In this document: positions 1 to 8,831 of the stretch, one piece after another
How the letters are laid out: every line of letters begins with the position of its first letter
How positions within the stretch are numbered: the stretch's first letter is position 1
Virus record (IMG/VR): IMGVR_UViG_3300034101_004588
Coordinates: 124,001 to 188,000 of that record
Source: a virus
Reading direction: 5' to 3' (one strand)
Length of the DNA: 64,000 bases
Made by a program: the position numbers and the translations under genes
The notes under the pieces: generated by a model
Seen by the model: the letters and a program-made list of their open reading frames with translations, nothing else
What the model was told of the DNA's origin: nothing
The model's database searches: none

Positions 1-38
1 TTGATTAGTTGAGCGTATTTTTCTGCTAATGGGTCCAT
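1..38 (-). CDS. N-terminal fragment of a gene cut by the window edge
   Basis: An ATG at 36-38 on the minus strand opens a frame (MDPLAEKYAQLI) that runs off the left edge without a stop. Orientation matches the neighbouring genes. Only 12 residues are visible, so no function can be given. Confidence 0.4.
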   Translation of the reverse strand, partial: MDPLAEKYAQLI

Positions 39-81
39 AATGTTTTGTATCTTGATATATTTATCCAATTAATGCCCACTT

Positions 82-885
82 TCAATAATTTTTATTTAAA
101 AGCTCTTCAGCTTCTCTTTTAACATTAAGGGTTTCTAACATCTGAAAATCGTTTTTATCTCCTATCCATACAATATGAGTATTATCAACGTCAAAACCTG
201 TATTTTTTTCTATTATCAAACGGTATATCCAAAGTTGTAGGCTATATTTAATATGATCACAATAAGGCAAATGAGATATAGGTTCTAAGAAATGCTCGTC
301 TCTGGGATTATTTTTTAAAATGGATTTATTAGTCTTATAATCAAAAATTTCTAACTTTTTGGTTTTTCTGTTCAATGACAAATTATCTATCGTGCCGCAT
401 ATTAAATTTTTTGGATCTCCAACAACAAATTCGGATTTAATTAAAAAATAATTTTTCTTATACCATTTATAAAAATTTAAAAAGTTTTTAATAAGATGAG
501 CTACTTCAGTATAATATTGACTGGTCAAATCTAAACTATTATTATTTTTTAAAAAGGTTTGTAAAGCTTCTTTATCTAAAACGTTTTGTTTTCTTTCTAT
601 ATAATTTTCTGCAAAAAGGTGAAACTCTGAACCTTTATGAGAAGAATAATCTCGCTTAAAATCCCATAAAGCTAATACTTCATCAACTCTTAATCCATCC
701 CTTTCAGAAATTATTCCAGCCATTTTTTCTCGAGGAAATTCTGGTGAATGATTTTTTAATAAACCGGTAACTGAACATTTAGCGTCTTTATTACCTATTT
801 TGTAGGTATGATTTTTACTATAAAAAATTACGTCTTTAAAAGACTCTTCCAAAGTTATTAAATCTTCTACATTAAAACTTGACAT
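82..885 (-). CDS. PD-(D/E)XK superfamily nuclease (RecB/Cas4-like fold)
   Basis: A 267-residue protein with the core of a RecB-type nuclease: a helical region with GSEFH near residue 86, E152 in SEFVV, D167 in GTIDNL, and D182-Y-K184 in the FDYKT strand, followed by a Q-L-W-I-Y-R helix like the conserved QxxxY motif. Such enzymes cleave DNA ends with Mg2+ and in phages serve in recombination or DNA processing. The N-terminal cysteines do not form an obvious iron-sulfur cluster set, so it is not a clear Cas4. The gene abuts the upstream gene (start codon next to its stop), suggesting one message with 885-1484. Confidence 0.75.
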   Translation of the reverse strand: MSSFNVEDLITLEESFKDVIFYSKNHTYKIGNKDAKCSVTGLLKNHSPEFPREKMAGIISERDGLRVDEVLALWDFKRDYSSHKGSEFHLFAENYIERKQNVLDKEALQTFLKNNNSLDLTSQYYTEVAHLIKNFLNFYKWYKKNYFLIKSEFVVGDPKNLICGTIDNLSLNRKTKKLEIFDYKTNKSILKNNPRDEHFLEPISHLPYCDHIKYSLQLWIYRLIIEKNTGFDVDNTHIVWIGDKNDFQMLETLNVKREAEELLNKNY

Positions 886-1484
886 TAAAGATATCTTACT
901 ACAAAATTTTGTAGTTTTCCAGTAAATTGATGAATTTTATATACGAATTTGTAAATTATATTGCGCCTAATATAACGAACAATTTTAGTGTTTAAAAAAT
1001 ATTTGTTATACCAAAGCTTTGACTGCTCTTCGTATTTTTTAAAAATTTCTTGAGTTCTATGGTAATGTTCTGTAGTATCTTCTATACTTTGGTCGATCAA
1101 TTCCATAGAAGACAATTTACCATCTATAAATTTAGCTTCGTAATCTAAATTAATTGTAGTTTCTTTAACATTATTTTTTTCATCTTTTGAATGTATTACT
1201 TCATAGAAATAAAAAACTATTTTACCATGAAAGTTTTCGTTAATATTTTCTGAGCTGGTTTCTTTTAAATACCCTTTAAGAAACATTTCATCATTATCTT
1301 CCCATTCATACGTACATTTTTTTCTTAATAGATCTCCATCTTCTGTAATGGTATAAACTTTCATCAAATTTTCTAAAGATTTGGTTTGGAGTTCCAATTC
1401 ATAGACATCAAAGACTCCTAAGTCTAAAATGTCTTTGGTCACTGGCAACGGGTGGTTGCAAATTATATTATCAAACATTCCCAT
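885..1484 (-). CDS. Conserved phage protein with MGMFDN N-terminus
   Basis: A 199-residue protein opening MGMFDNIICNHPLP, a signature I recall from many phage and prophage proteins of unknown role. The middle is strand-rich and acidic; the last 35 residues are basic and aromatic. The ATG at 1482-1484 lies inside the end of the upstream gene (14 nt overlap), indicating coupled translation. No catalytic motif is visible. Confidence 0.6.
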   Translation of the reverse strand: MGMFDNIICNHPLPVTKDILDLGVFDVYELELQTKSLENLMKVYTITEDGDLLRKKCTYEWEDNDEMFLKGYLKETSSENINENFHGKIVFYFYEVIHSKDEKNNVKETTINLDYEAKFIDGKLSSMELIDQSIEDTTEHYHRTQEIFKKYEEQSKLWYNKYFLNTKIVRYIRRNIIYKFVYKIHQFTGKLQNFVVRYL

Positions 1485-1755
1485 ATTTTAAAGCTTCCTC
1501 TATAAGATTTACAATGATATCATTCACAGTTTTATTTTTTTCTAAAGACTCTTCAACTAAAAATTCAAAAATTTGTTTAGGCCATGAAGACGTATCTAGA
1601 TCAATGGTTACCCAAGGTTTAATAACAATATTTTTATTTTCATCAACATCTATTGATAATTTTTGTTGAGGTTTCCAACCCAGTTCTTGTATTTCTTCTT
1701 CTGAAAATTCTATATACAATTCTTTTTTTTCTTTAACTGTTTTGTATTTTTGCAT
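1471..1755 (-). CDS. Small protein with AbrB/SpoVT-like N-terminal strand pattern
   Basis: A 94-residue protein. Residues 11-50 (KELYIEFSEEEIQELGWKP, then a second strand ending IVIKP) resemble the swapped-hairpin AbrB/MazE DNA-binding fold; the C-terminal half is helical, possibly for dimerisation. It could be a small transcription factor or an antitoxin-like protein, but no toxin partner is evident. It heads the 82-1755 gene string and has its own promoter 6 nt upstream of the ATG. Confidence 0.5.
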   Translation of the reverse strand: MQKYKTVKEKKELYIEFSEEEIQELGWKPQQKLSIDVDENKNIVIKPWVTIDLDTSSWPKQIFEFLVEESLEKNKTVNDIIVNLIEEALKYGNV

Positions 1756-1761
1756 TTTTTA

Positions 1762-1789
1762 AAGATAAATTGTTTTTTTAACTTATCAA
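1762..1789 (-). promoter_or_regulatory. Promoter of the 1755 gene, probably leaderless
   Basis: Read on the minus strand: TTGATA (1784-1789), 16 bp, TATCTT (1762-1767), then 6 nt to the ATG at 1755. The spacing places the transcript start at or next to the A of the ATG. No Shine-Dalgarno sequence is present. Confidence 0.55.
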
Positions 1790-1806
1790 CAGTTTTTTAA
1801 ATGTTT

Positions 1807-2397
1807 TTAGGTTTTACTGTTGTTTTCATTATATAATTTTAAATATTTTGAATCTTTGTTGTAATATTCTTTTAAAGATAAAAATTTATCTGGAAGTTGT
1901 TTGTAAATTTCTGGTTTGTTGTAAGGAAACGGATACCATTTTTTATCTCTATAAGTTGCCCAATAAGATAATAAATAAGCGTTTGCTTTTTGAATATATT
2001 CTTTAGAATCTATATTAAGTTTATATTTTTTTATTTTTTGGAGTGATCTTTTTTCACAGTCTAACTCTAATATAATGGTATCTTTAAATGATTTTTCTAC
2101 TTTTTTAGATGAAAAATCTTTTCCTTTTAACCAATCATCAATTAATGTTATACCATCTTCACCTTCTTTCCAGAAAAGACTTTTTTTTGTAAATTGATCT
2201 AAATGACAAGATTCATGTATTAAAATTATTTGCCAATCTTTCTTTTTAATAGCTACTTTGAGATAAACTTCATCAAAATATCCGCTACATTTTATGCCGT
2301 CTGCCAAAACATGATCTTCAGGTACCAAATCAAAACCTATTTTATGTTTAATACAGGTTAAAATTGTATCTGATAAAAATTTTGAAAAATTATTCAT
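1807..2397 (-). CDS. Putative zinc metallopeptidase (HExxH)
   Basis: A 196-residue protein with HESCH in the helix IILIHESCHLDQF (about residues 60-72), which fits a gluzincin-type HExxH zinc site. A later E-L-D-C-E segment could supply the third ligand. The C-terminal 60 residues are Lys/Tyr-rich. It resembles phage proteins with a minimal SprT/ImmA-type fold, but the family is not certain. It overlaps the start region of the next gene (2390-3259) by 8 nt. It is one of four unrelated-looking HExxH proteins in the window. Confidence 0.5.
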   Translation of the reverse strand: MNNFSKFLSDTILTCIKHKIGFDLVPEDHVLADGIKCSGYFDEVYLKVAIKKKDWQIILIHESCHLDQFTKKSLFWKEGEDGITLIDDWLKGKDFSSKKVEKSFKDTIILELDCEKRSLQKIKKYKLNIDSKEYIQKANAYLLSYWATYRDKKWYPFPYNKPEIYKQLPDKFLSLKEYYNKDSKYLKLYNENNSKT

Positions 2398-3259
2398 TGT
2401 TTTTAAATGTTTTAATATCTCTTTCTAAAGAATCTAAAGTATTTGGCATACTTAATCCTAAGGATTCTATTTTGTCTGTTGATAAAACACAATTGCTTCT
2501 CTTAGCTTTTGTTTTTAAATTTTCAGTTTTTATAAAATTCCATTCCTGATTTTGTAATTGATATTTTTTTAAAATGTCAATTACTTGTTCTGCTTTAATT
2601 GGTTGTGGATTGACTACATTGTATATACCATAGGGAATTTGATTGATCGGAAACTGCTCAATAAATTTACAAAAATCTTGCACAGATGTAACACTATTAG
2701 TTTCATTTATTAAATCTTTATATCTTAATAATTTAGTAAAATAGTTTTTAATAGATCTATCTGAATTAAAAGGAATTCTAATGCGTAAAGTATAAGCGTT
2801 ATAATCTTTTACCAATGTTTCAAAAAGATGTTTACATTTACTATAATAAGAAGAATCTTCCGAATAAAAACCAAAATTTGGAACATCTTCTTCTGTATAA
2901 TTTTTATTATACCCATTATATATACAACCTGAAGCAACCTGAATTACAGGAATACTAAGATGATGACAGGTTTTAACTACGTTTAAAGGGTATAATACAT
3001 TATATTCATAACATTTTTCTTTATTATCTTCACAGGCATCAACATTGGGTGATCCAGTATATCCAAAACAATTTATAACAGTTTTGATATTAGAAGTTTC
3101 ATTTGCTAAAAAATCTCTAAAAATTTCAGGATTTGCATAATCTAATTGATATCTAGAAAAAGCTTTATATTCTATTTTATTTTTCTCAAAATGATGAATT
3201 AATTGAGACCCAATATAACCTTTACCTAGTATAACTGTATACATTTTATTAATATACAT
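2390..3259 (-). CDS. NAD(P)-dependent sugar epimerase/reductase (extended SDR, RmlD-like)
   Basis: A 289-residue Rossmann protein. The cofactor loop GKGYIGSQL lies near residues 12-20, a VASG strand near 105-109 and the catalytic Y-S-K-C-K (YxxxK) near 138-142. Length and order fit dTDP-4-dehydrorhamnose reductase-like enzymes. The likely role is modification of a nucleotide sugar, for host surface or phage glycan chemistry. The ATG at 3257-3259 overlaps the stop of the GuaC-like gene (TAATG); an in-frame ATG at 3244 begins right before the Rossmann strand and is an alternative start. Confidence 0.75.
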   Translation of the reverse strand: MYINKMYTVILGKGYIGSQLIHHFEKNKIEYKAFSRYQLDYANPEIFRDFLANETSNIKTVINCFGYTGSPNVDACEDNKEKCYEYNVLYPLNVVKTCHHLSIPVIQVASGCIYNGYNKNYTEEDVPNFGFYSEDSSYYSKCKHLFETLVKDYNAYTLRIRIPFNSDRSIKNYFTKLLRYKDLINETNSVTSVQDFCKFIEQFPINQIPYGIYNVVNPQPIKAEQVIDILKKYQLQNQEWNFIKTENLKTKAKRSNCVLSTDKIESLGLSMPNTLDSLERDIKTFKNNE

Positions 3260-4281
3260 TAAATCAGCCTATAATCAACGGTTTGAAAAGATGTTAAATC
3301 TGTTCCACCCGCATAAGAAATTGCTGAAGTAAGATCTTGGTAAATCTCCTTAAGTTTTTGTTCGTAAGTCATACCATTCATTGGCATTGACAAAGTTATT
3401 CCTTCAATATTTTTCTTATTACCGTTCATAGATGAAGCAGAACCAAAGTAAAGTTTCTTAGTGGGATCTGTAGGATCAACCATAGCGGGGGAATCAATAC
3501 ACCGAGCAAACACAGAACCCGCCATAACCATATCAGCGCCGGCTACTAGAGCCTTAGCAATATCTCCGTTACAAGAAATACCTCCATCGGCAATAATAAA
3601 AGGTGCTGGCTTATCTTTAAGTTTAGAAACTGATTTCGGGCTATTGAGAGCTGAAGTAGGAGATTGTCGACATCTATTAATATCTAAAACTGTTGAAAAC
3701 ATAGGGGACGCAAATCCTGTCTTATTGTAAGTAATACAGGAAGCTCCACAAGCAATACCTACTTTAACAGCCTGTACATAAGGAGCCAAGCGAACATAAG
3801 CTTGGGTTGTAGCTATATTACCTCCAATAATAAACAAATTTGGGTTAAGAGTATTCTTATAAAAATTTAAATATCGAAGCATATTAATAGCTTCAGAATG
3901 GTCTCCATGAGCAACATCAACTGTAATAAAATCAACTCTAAGCTTTTCATCTACAATTCTAGCCATTAGTTCAATATCTCTTTTTTTAATACCAATTGAA
4001 ATAGAAATAAAGGGAAGAAGATCTTCACACTTATTCATTCTCCGCATCCAATTTAAAATCTCATCATACTCATAAAACCGATGCATAATGTAGAAGTATC
4101 CATTTTGTGCTAACCAAGTAGCTTTTGTCATGTCGATGCATGAAGCCATATTAGCTGGTACAACGGGAAGTCTAAAGGCAAACTCGCCAAGCTCGACAAA
4201 TGTATCTGCTTCTGTGCGTGATTTAAGTTCTGAATAATTCGGAATAAGATGAATGTCTTTATAATTTAGAGATTTAATCAT
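3259..4281 (-). CDS. guaC: GMP reductase / IMP dehydrogenase family enzyme
   Basis: A 340-residue TIM-barrel enzyme without CBS domains. It has the PANMASC entry strand (near residue 42), the phosphate and catalytic loop KVGIACGASC with Cys182, the IADGGIS phosphate-binding strand (near 232) and a GSAS turn after a Tyr-Phe pair. The lack of CBS domains and the size favour GMP reductase (GMP to IMP, NADPH) over IMP dehydrogenase. The catalytic loop differs from the usual GPGS, having ACGAS, so the activity should be viewed with caution. Purine interconversion fits the nearby phosphoribosyltransferase and QueD genes. Confidence 0.75.
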   Translation of the reverse strand: MIKSLNYKDIHLIPNYSELKSRTEADTFVELGEFAFRLPVVPANMASCIDMTKATWLAQNGYFYIMHRFYEYDEILNWMRRMNKCEDLLPFISISIGIKKRDIELMARIVDEKLRVDFITVDVAHGDHSEAINMLRYLNFYKNTLNPNLFIIGGNIATTQAYVRLAPYVQAVKVGIACGASCITYNKTGFASPMFSTVLDINRCRQSPTSALNSPKSVSKLKDKPAPFIIADGGISCNGDIAKALVAGADMVMAGSVFARCIDSPAMVDPTDPTKKLYFGSASSMNGNKKNIEGITLSMPMNGMTYEQKLKEIYQDLTSAISYAGGTDLTSFQTVDYRLI

Positions 4282-4453
4282 GTTTGTTTTTTTCTGTATA
4301 TGAATTTTGTATTTCTGTGAAAAGTTCTTCTAATATTATTTTTCCGTTCTCTATTCCGTATTTAAAACTCTGAATACAAAATCCAGTAATTTCTCCAATT
4401 TTTAAAAAAGGGAATGCTATTAACAATTTTATTAGGTATCCTATTTGAGACAT
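4274..4453 (-). CDS. Small protein with a hydrophobic N-terminal helix
   Basis: A 59-residue frame from the ATG at 4453 to TAA at 4274-4276, overlapping the start of the GuaC-like gene by 8 nt. Residues 5-25 are hydrophobic (YLIKLLIAFPFLKIG), perhaps a membrane anchor; the rest is charged. It fills the otherwise empty gap between two genes with tight phage-like spacing. Function unknown. Confidence 0.5.
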   Translation of the reverse strand: MSQIGYLIKLLIAFPFLKIGEITGFCIQSFKYGIENGKIILEELFTEIQNSYTEKNKHD

Positions 4454-4454
4454 A

Positions 4455-4988
4455 CTAAAAATTTTCTAATTCTTCTTCATCCGGATCAAAACCGAAACGC
4501 TTAATTGCTTCTTCTTTACAAAGTGTTACACACCAACCTTTAGAATAAAGCTTACCGGGCTTTCCGGTTACTTCACAGGTCTTAGATGAAAGGTATTCAC
4601 AGAAGTCAATAGCACTTTCAACTACATCAGAATATCTGCTTATGTATTTGTCTAGATCTTCCGTATTTTTAAGTTGAGGAACAAATTCTTCATAATTTAA
4701 TTCATCAAAATGCCAGTAAACTCGAAGAGTTCCGTACTTTTCTTTAATTTGATCAAAGACAACATCAGGACAATGAAAGTCTATGCATTTATCGTCTTTT
4801 TTCATAAGAAAGTAAGAGCGATTTTTTTGAAGGTTTATAATAAATCCACAGAGATTATCAAGAATATCAAACCATCCGTCTCCGCATTCACAACCAAAAC
4901 AAATTAAAGTTTCTTTTGGCGACTTATTTACATTTTTAAAAAGTTTAGGATACTTTTCAATTAATTTATGTTCTAATTCCGGTGACAT
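4455..4988 (-). CDS. Conserved phage protein with C-terminal Cys-rich motif
   Basis: A 177-residue protein. An early CFGCECGDGW segment (about residues 31-40), IKEKYGTLRVYW in the centre and a C-terminal TCEVTGKPG...GWC...LC pattern suggest a zinc-binding fold. I recognise this arrangement from phage hypothetical proteins but know no function. It sits in a tight string with 4274-4453 and 4990-5199. Confidence 0.6.
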   Translation of the reverse strand: MSPELEHKLIEKYPKLFKNVNKSPKETLICFGCECGDGWFDILDNLCGFIINLQKNRSYFLMKKDDKCIDFHCPDVVFDQIKEKYGTLRVYWHFDELNYEEFVPQLKNTEDLDKYISRYSDVVESAIDFCEYLSSKTCEVTGKPGKLYSKGWCVTLCKEEAIKRFGFDPDEEELENF

Positions 4989-4989
4989 A

Positions 4990-5199
4990 TTAGTTGCGAG
5001 ATATTAAAAGTGCTAAATGACTCTGTTCTCCAGTCCCTTCTTCATATTTGCCATAATACCAAGCAGGATCTGAGCAAGGTTTGATAAATTTTTGATGAAT
5101 ATGACCAATAGAATCATAACCATCTTCATAACCATCCACAACAACTTCTATGTCTGGATTAATATGTGAAAGATATTCTGTAAGCTCTTTAACTGTCAT
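4990..5199 (-). CDS. Hypothetical acidic small protein
   Basis: A 69-residue protein (MTVKELTEYLSHINPDIEVV) with a short helix-strand start and acidic Gly/Tyr-rich middle. It lies 3 nt from the next gene (metallophosphoesterase), in one gene string. The opening resembles small phage proteins of unknown role. Confidence 0.55.
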   Translation of the reverse strand: MTVKELTEYLSHINPDIEVVVDGYEDGYDSIGHIHQKFIKPCSDPAWYYGKYEEGTGEQSHLALLISRN

Positions 5200-5202
5200 G
5201 TC

Positions 5203-6045
5203 TTAAAGTCCTTCATAATTTGATAAATTTGAGACCTGAGAAGAAAGTTTATAATTTAGTTGTTCTTCTGGAATATGTTTTGTAGTCATCATACCATCTA
5301 TGATTATACCATAATCTTTCTCAGTGTCAAGGTTCCAACATTCTAAAGGAGTGTTCATATGAATACAATCTGGTTCTTTAATAGTAGTATGACCAACTAT
5401 TTGTTTTCCGGTTTCAATTATCGAATTAAATTCGGCTCGCCAATCACACCATATAACACCCCCAATTGGATGATTTCCTCCACGATGATAACCAGCTGCA
5501 GATATGATTTCATTGTGATTATATTCTAAATTTCTAAAATTTTTCCAAACATCCGGCAAAAGCTCATTTACAAAACGTTCCATAGTGTAACCATAAGGAA
5601 ACATACGAATTGAAATACCAGCATGAGATAAAGTCCATCCTTGAGTCTGATGAGCAAATTTGAAATGTTTAAAAAAGAAATCGTCTTTTAATCCTTTATC
5701 AAAAAAGGCATGGCGAAACTTTTTTGCTTTAGAGACTGTAAATCCGGAACAAAAATATTTTAAAGTTTTAGAAATGGGTTTATCACTAAAATTTTTGTTT
5801 TCATAAATATAGCTTAAATCATGATTGCCTATTAAAAAAACAAACTTGTCTTTATTAGGGTGTTCTAAAACAAGACTTTTTAAATATTCACAAGTGTTTT
5901 CAAATCCGGTGACCTTCGGAGGATCATAAAAGGAATCAAACCAGTCACCTAAAAAAACTACTTCATCATAAGAAGTTTCATTTTTTAATATTTTTTCTAC
6001 AGAATTCGTTCTTTGATGAACATCAGGAATTACTAAAGTTTTCAT
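5203..6045 (-). CDS. Calcineurin-like metallophosphoesterase
   Basis: A 280-residue protein with the metallophosphoesterase motif order: D-V-H at residues 8-10 (PDVH), GDWFDS near 33, GNHD near 73, a LSHAG loop near 146 and a late GHT motif. These residues bind two metal ions. The family covers protein phosphatases, nucleotide and RNA phosphatases and DNA nucleases; the substrate here is unknown. The start ATG lies 22 nt inside the upstream gene. Confidence 0.8.
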   Translation of the reverse strand: MKTLVIPDVHQRTNSVEKILKNETSYDEVVFLGDWFDSFYDPPKVTGFENTCEYLKSLVLEHPNKDKFVFLIGNHDLSYIYENKNFSDKPISKTLKYFCSGFTVSKAKKFRHAFFDKGLKDDFFFKHFKFAHQTQGWTLSHAGISIRMFPYGYTMERFVNELLPDVWKNFRNLEYNHNEIISAAGYHRGGNHPIGGVIWCDWRAEFNSIIETGKQIVGHTTIKEPDCIHMNTPLECWNLDTEKDYGIIIDGMMTTKHIPEEQLNYKLSSQVSNLSNYEGL

Positions 6046-6265
6046 TAGATTGCTCTTCTTTATCTTGAGATATGAGTTGATTTCTTTCTTGGCTTTCTTG
6101 AATAACTGAAGTCATGTTTAATATAGCAGAATTAATGATAGCAGCAACTGCATTTACTACATTTTCTGCAGAATCATTTTCTGGTAAATTAAATTGGGTT
6201 TTCAAACATTCAATTGCTTTTTGACGGCAAATTTCTGCTGCTTCTTTTAGAGCTTGTGATGTCAT
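6023..6265 (-). CDS. Hypothetical helical protein
   Basis: An 80-residue, mostly alpha-helical and acidic protein, with an alanine-rich central helix (ENVVNAVAAIINSAI) and a polar Gln/Glu-rich tail. It overlaps the following phosphoesterase gene by 22 nt, indicating co-translation. No function can be assigned. Confidence 0.5.
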   Translation of the reverse strand: MTSQALKEAAEICRQKAIECLKTQFNLPENDSAENVVNAVAAIINSAILNMTSVIQESQERNQLISQDKEEQSNENFSNS

Positions 6266-6295
6266 TTTTTAATTATATTTTATTTTATCTAAATA

Positions 6296-6700
6296 TCAAT
6301 AATTTTCTTTTATCCACCCTAAAACTGTTTTTTTATCTTTTTTAGCATAATAAAATTTATATTGCCCAAAATATTTTCGCATACCCATTTCATCCCATTT
6401 TCTTCTAGCCCAGTTATCTATCCAGTTTTCTATTCGAAATATTACAGAAGGGTGTATATCATTCGAAAGATGGAATTGTTTCCATATTTTATTTCTCATG
6501 CAATAAACATGCCCTAGTTCGTGAAAAACTGTACAAGCTGTGTCTTGAATTAATAAATTTTTATTAATGTAAATAATTTTTCCAGGCCTAACACATATTC
6601 CACTAGCATCTGTGTTGAATTTTTTAAAAATTACTTTAACTTTTTCTTTTTTACATATATTTCTTAAAATTTTTATAGTATCTTTTTTAGTTCTAATCAT
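6296..6700 (-). CDS. Putative zinc metallopeptidase with HELGH motif
   Basis: A 134-residue protein. The helix around TVFHELGHVYCM carries HExxH, as in ImmA/SprT-type minimal peptidases. A GTG two codons upstream is possible, but the ATG at 6700 overlaps the stop of the preceding gene (ATGA), the common arrangement here. The C-terminal part is basic and aromatic. A role in cleaving a repressor or other host protein would be a guess. Confidence 0.55.
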   Translation of the reverse strand: MIRTKKDTIKILRNICKKEKVKVIFKKFNTDASGICVRPGKIIYINKNLLIQDTACTVFHELGHVYCMRNKIWKQFHLSNDIHPSVIFRIENWIDNWARRKWDEMGMRKYFGQYKFYYAKKDKKTVLGWIKENY

Positions 6701-7233
6701 GTCCACAAAAATTCTCGATTTTTAACTAATTCATTGATAATTTTCGTATCTTTATCGAACATCAATTTTTCTAGTTCATCAACTTTACCGTATAATTCTT
6801 TGTATGAGGTTTTACTAGATGGATAGGTAGATACATCTGGATAAGCATTCTCTATGTCTTTTTCTATAAGAGGTCTTTCTGTTGTTATATAATGATAAGC
6901 AGATTCCAACCATTTTGCAAACTTTTTATGTTTTGCATCAGAATTCCAATCTATTAAACCGTCTTTATATTCGTCTTCATAAAAAGATTTAATAATTTCA
7001 AAATTAATTTGAATTAAAACATAATCTAAATCCATCCAATGTTTTGGGATAATTTTTCTTAATCTGCTATGTTGTGGTTTAAATAAGGTTTTAATTTTAA
7101 TTCGATAGAATTCTTTTAATTTATAGGGAATTAATCTTTTGATTTTTAATTTAAAATTAAAACATAGCAATGATAATTTGTTTTGTGGATTTACTTTATT
7201 AAATATATAATAAATCTCGTCTAATTTATTCAT
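6697..7233 (-). CDS. Hypothetical basic protein
   Basis: A 178-residue protein, Lys/Tyr/Ile-rich with a very basic first half and a more acidic C-terminal helix region. No motif recognised. It begins the 1807-7233 gene string and is preceded by a promoter whose -10 lies 6 nt from its ATG. Confidence 0.5.
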   Translation of the reverse strand: MNKLDEIYYIFNKVNPQNKLSLLCFNFKLKIKRLIPYKLKEFYRIKIKTLFKPQHSRLRKIIPKHWMDLDYVLIQINFEIIKSFYEDEYKDGLIDWNSDAKHKKFAKWLESAYHYITTERPLIEKDIENAYPDVSTYPSSKTSYKELYGKVDELEKLMFDKDTKIINELVKNREFLWT

Positions 7234-7239
7234 AAAAGT

Positions 7240-7267
7240 ATATTAGAACAAACAATTTTTAAATCAA
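7240..7267 (-). promoter_or_regulatory. Promoter of the 7233 gene, probably leaderless
   Basis: Minus strand TTGATT (7262-7267), 16 bp, TAATAT (7240-7245), 6 nt to the ATG at 7233. It overlaps the region upstream of the divergent NUDIX gene, so the two genes share a short intergenic control region. Confidence 0.5.
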
Positions 7268-7279
7268 TAAATATTTTGT

Positions 7280-7699
7280 ATGAATTTTTTAGATTATATG
7301 GATTCAGATTACGAAGGAGCTGGTTACGTTTTTATAACCCCTAATAATAAAATATTAATGTTACAAAAAACCAATAAAAAATGGTCTTTTCCAGGAGGTC
7401 ATAGAGAACCTGGAGAAATACCAATAAAAACCGCAATGAGAGAAACCCAAGAAGAAATAGGATTTATGCCTAAAGGAGAAACGGTAAATTTTACCAAATA
7501 TATTAAAAAGGAAACTAATGGTAATTGCTATTCTTTTATAATGAAAGTTAAAGAACCTTTTGGAGTTTCACTATCTAACGAACATATAAATTTTAAGTGG
7601 GTTGCTTTTAAAGATATAGATTCTTTAAAATTATCTAAAGCAGTTTTAGATTTATGGCCTAACTTAAAACAAATTATTTCCGCTGAAATCCAATCCTAG
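7280..7699 (+). CDS. NUDIX hydrolase
   Basis: A 139-residue protein with a full Nudix box (G-x5-E-x7-RE-x2-EE-x-G) at about residues 39-61, preceded by the WSFPGG strand. These enzymes hydrolyse nucleoside diphosphates linked to another group, such as oxidised dNTPs, ADP-ribose, NAD or RNA caps. It stands alone on the plus strand between minus-strand genes; its end overlaps the 3' end of the AAA gene by about 26 nt. Confidence 0.85.
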   Translation: MNFLDYMDSDYEGAGYVFITPNNKILMLQKTNKKWSFPGGHREPGEIPIKTAMRETQEEIGFMPKGETVNFTKYIKKETNGNCYSFIMKVKEPFGVSLSNEHINFKWVAFKDIDSLKLSKAVLDLWPNLKQIISAEIQS

Positions 7700-8831
7700 G
7701 TTTTTCTGTTAATTTGTTTTTATTGCAGATTAATTGTTCGTCTTTTTTATAATTGTATATATCTGCCAATGTCATTTCTTTTTCTACTTCAATTTCTATG
7801 TTTAATTTAGCGGCCAATTTTTTAGCCAAAGTCTCATCTAAAGGTTTAAAGTAATATTCAGCTTTCAAGCGACCTTTTCGCAACAATGCTTCATCTATCT
7901 CTTGTTTATCGCAGTTATAGGTTACTATAACATTAAGCTTCATTACATCCCCTAAAATACCGTCTGTCATATTAAGAAGAGTTGAAACTAAAGAAGCTTC
8001 ATTGTTGGATTCTCTTTTCATTATAGCTTTTTCTGCATCTTCTAAGATTAAAACACAATTTTGTTTTTGTCTTAATAAATTCATAACCGTAGGGTTTGTT
8101 ATTTCATGGACTAATGATGTAGGAAAAAATATTACATCTTTTTTTAAAGCTGCTGCCAAATATTTTAAATAGGTAGTTTTTCCTGTACCAGGAGGTCCGT
8201 GAAACATATATAGCCCCGAGTAATTTGTATGTAAAGAATCTACTATTTTTTCATTTAATTCTATAAAATCGTCACCATAATTCAACCCCAAATCAAAGGT
8301 TTCTGGAAGAGTTATACCAAATTTAGAAAAGGTAAAATCTCCATATTCCTGATCTAACATATAAACGTTAGGTTCTGTATCTTCACATAAAAATTCTAAA
8401 AATTCTTCATCAATACTTTTATATCCACTTGGTGTATAAAAAGTCAAACTACATTTTTCTTTTAATTGAGTTTTAGTATTCTTTTCATTTTTGATATCTA
8501 CTATTATAAAATTGTCTTTATAAAAATAAGTGGCGTTTCTTTCAACATCATCAAATATATCATCAAAAAATGCTGTGTTTATATTTTCAGATTTAATAAT
8601 ATTTTTAGTTTCTTGGCGATGAAAAAGTTGACCATTTTTATTAAGTTTATTTAAAACTTTCTCAACTTTAAAAAAGTCTGTATACCTTTTAACTTGGGTT
8701 CCTAATCCTTCATATACATACCCTATCAGTATAGATAAACAAACTCTGCTACCGCTTTGATAAAATTGATCTAAAATTTTAGCATCAACTATATTTTTAG
8801 GTATTTTATAATAATTTTTTACATTTCCCAT
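7674..8831 (-). CDS. AAA+ ATPase, BCS1-like
   Basis: A protein of about 385 residues. After a roughly 200-residue N-terminal region it has Walker A GPPGTGKT (near 212-219), Walker B VLILEDAEKA (near 260-269) and a later RKGR arginine segment. The compact AAA module with little after it resembles BCS1/proteasome-type AAA proteins found in phages. It may remodel protein complexes. The ATG at 8831 is preferred over a TTG 15 nt upstream. It overlaps the end of the phosphoribosyltransferase gene. Confidence 0.75.
   Translation of the reverse strand: MGNVKNYYKIPKNIVDAKILDQFYQSGSRVCLSILIGYVYEGLGTQVKRYTDFFKVEKVLNKLNKNGQLFHRQETKNIIKSENINTAFFDDIFDDVERNATYFYKDNFIIVDIKNEKNTKTQLKEKCSLTFYTPSGYKSIDEEFLEFLCEDTEPNVYMLDQEYGDFTFSKFGITLPETFDLGLNYGDDFIELNEKIVDSLHTNYSGLYMFHGPPGTGKTTYLKYLAAALKKDVIFFPTSLVHEITNPTVMNLLRQKQNCVLILEDAEKAIMKRESNNEASLVSTLLNMTDGILGDVMKLNVIVTYNCDKQEIDEALLRKGRLKAEYYFKPLDETLAKKLAAKLNIEIEVEKEMTLADIYNYKKDEQLICNKNKLTEKPRIGFQRK

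Noticed and set aside
82-885. Possible Cas4 and hence CRISPR link
   Set aside because: The nuclease lacks a clear four-Cys cluster, and no CRISPR array or other cas gene is seen in the window.
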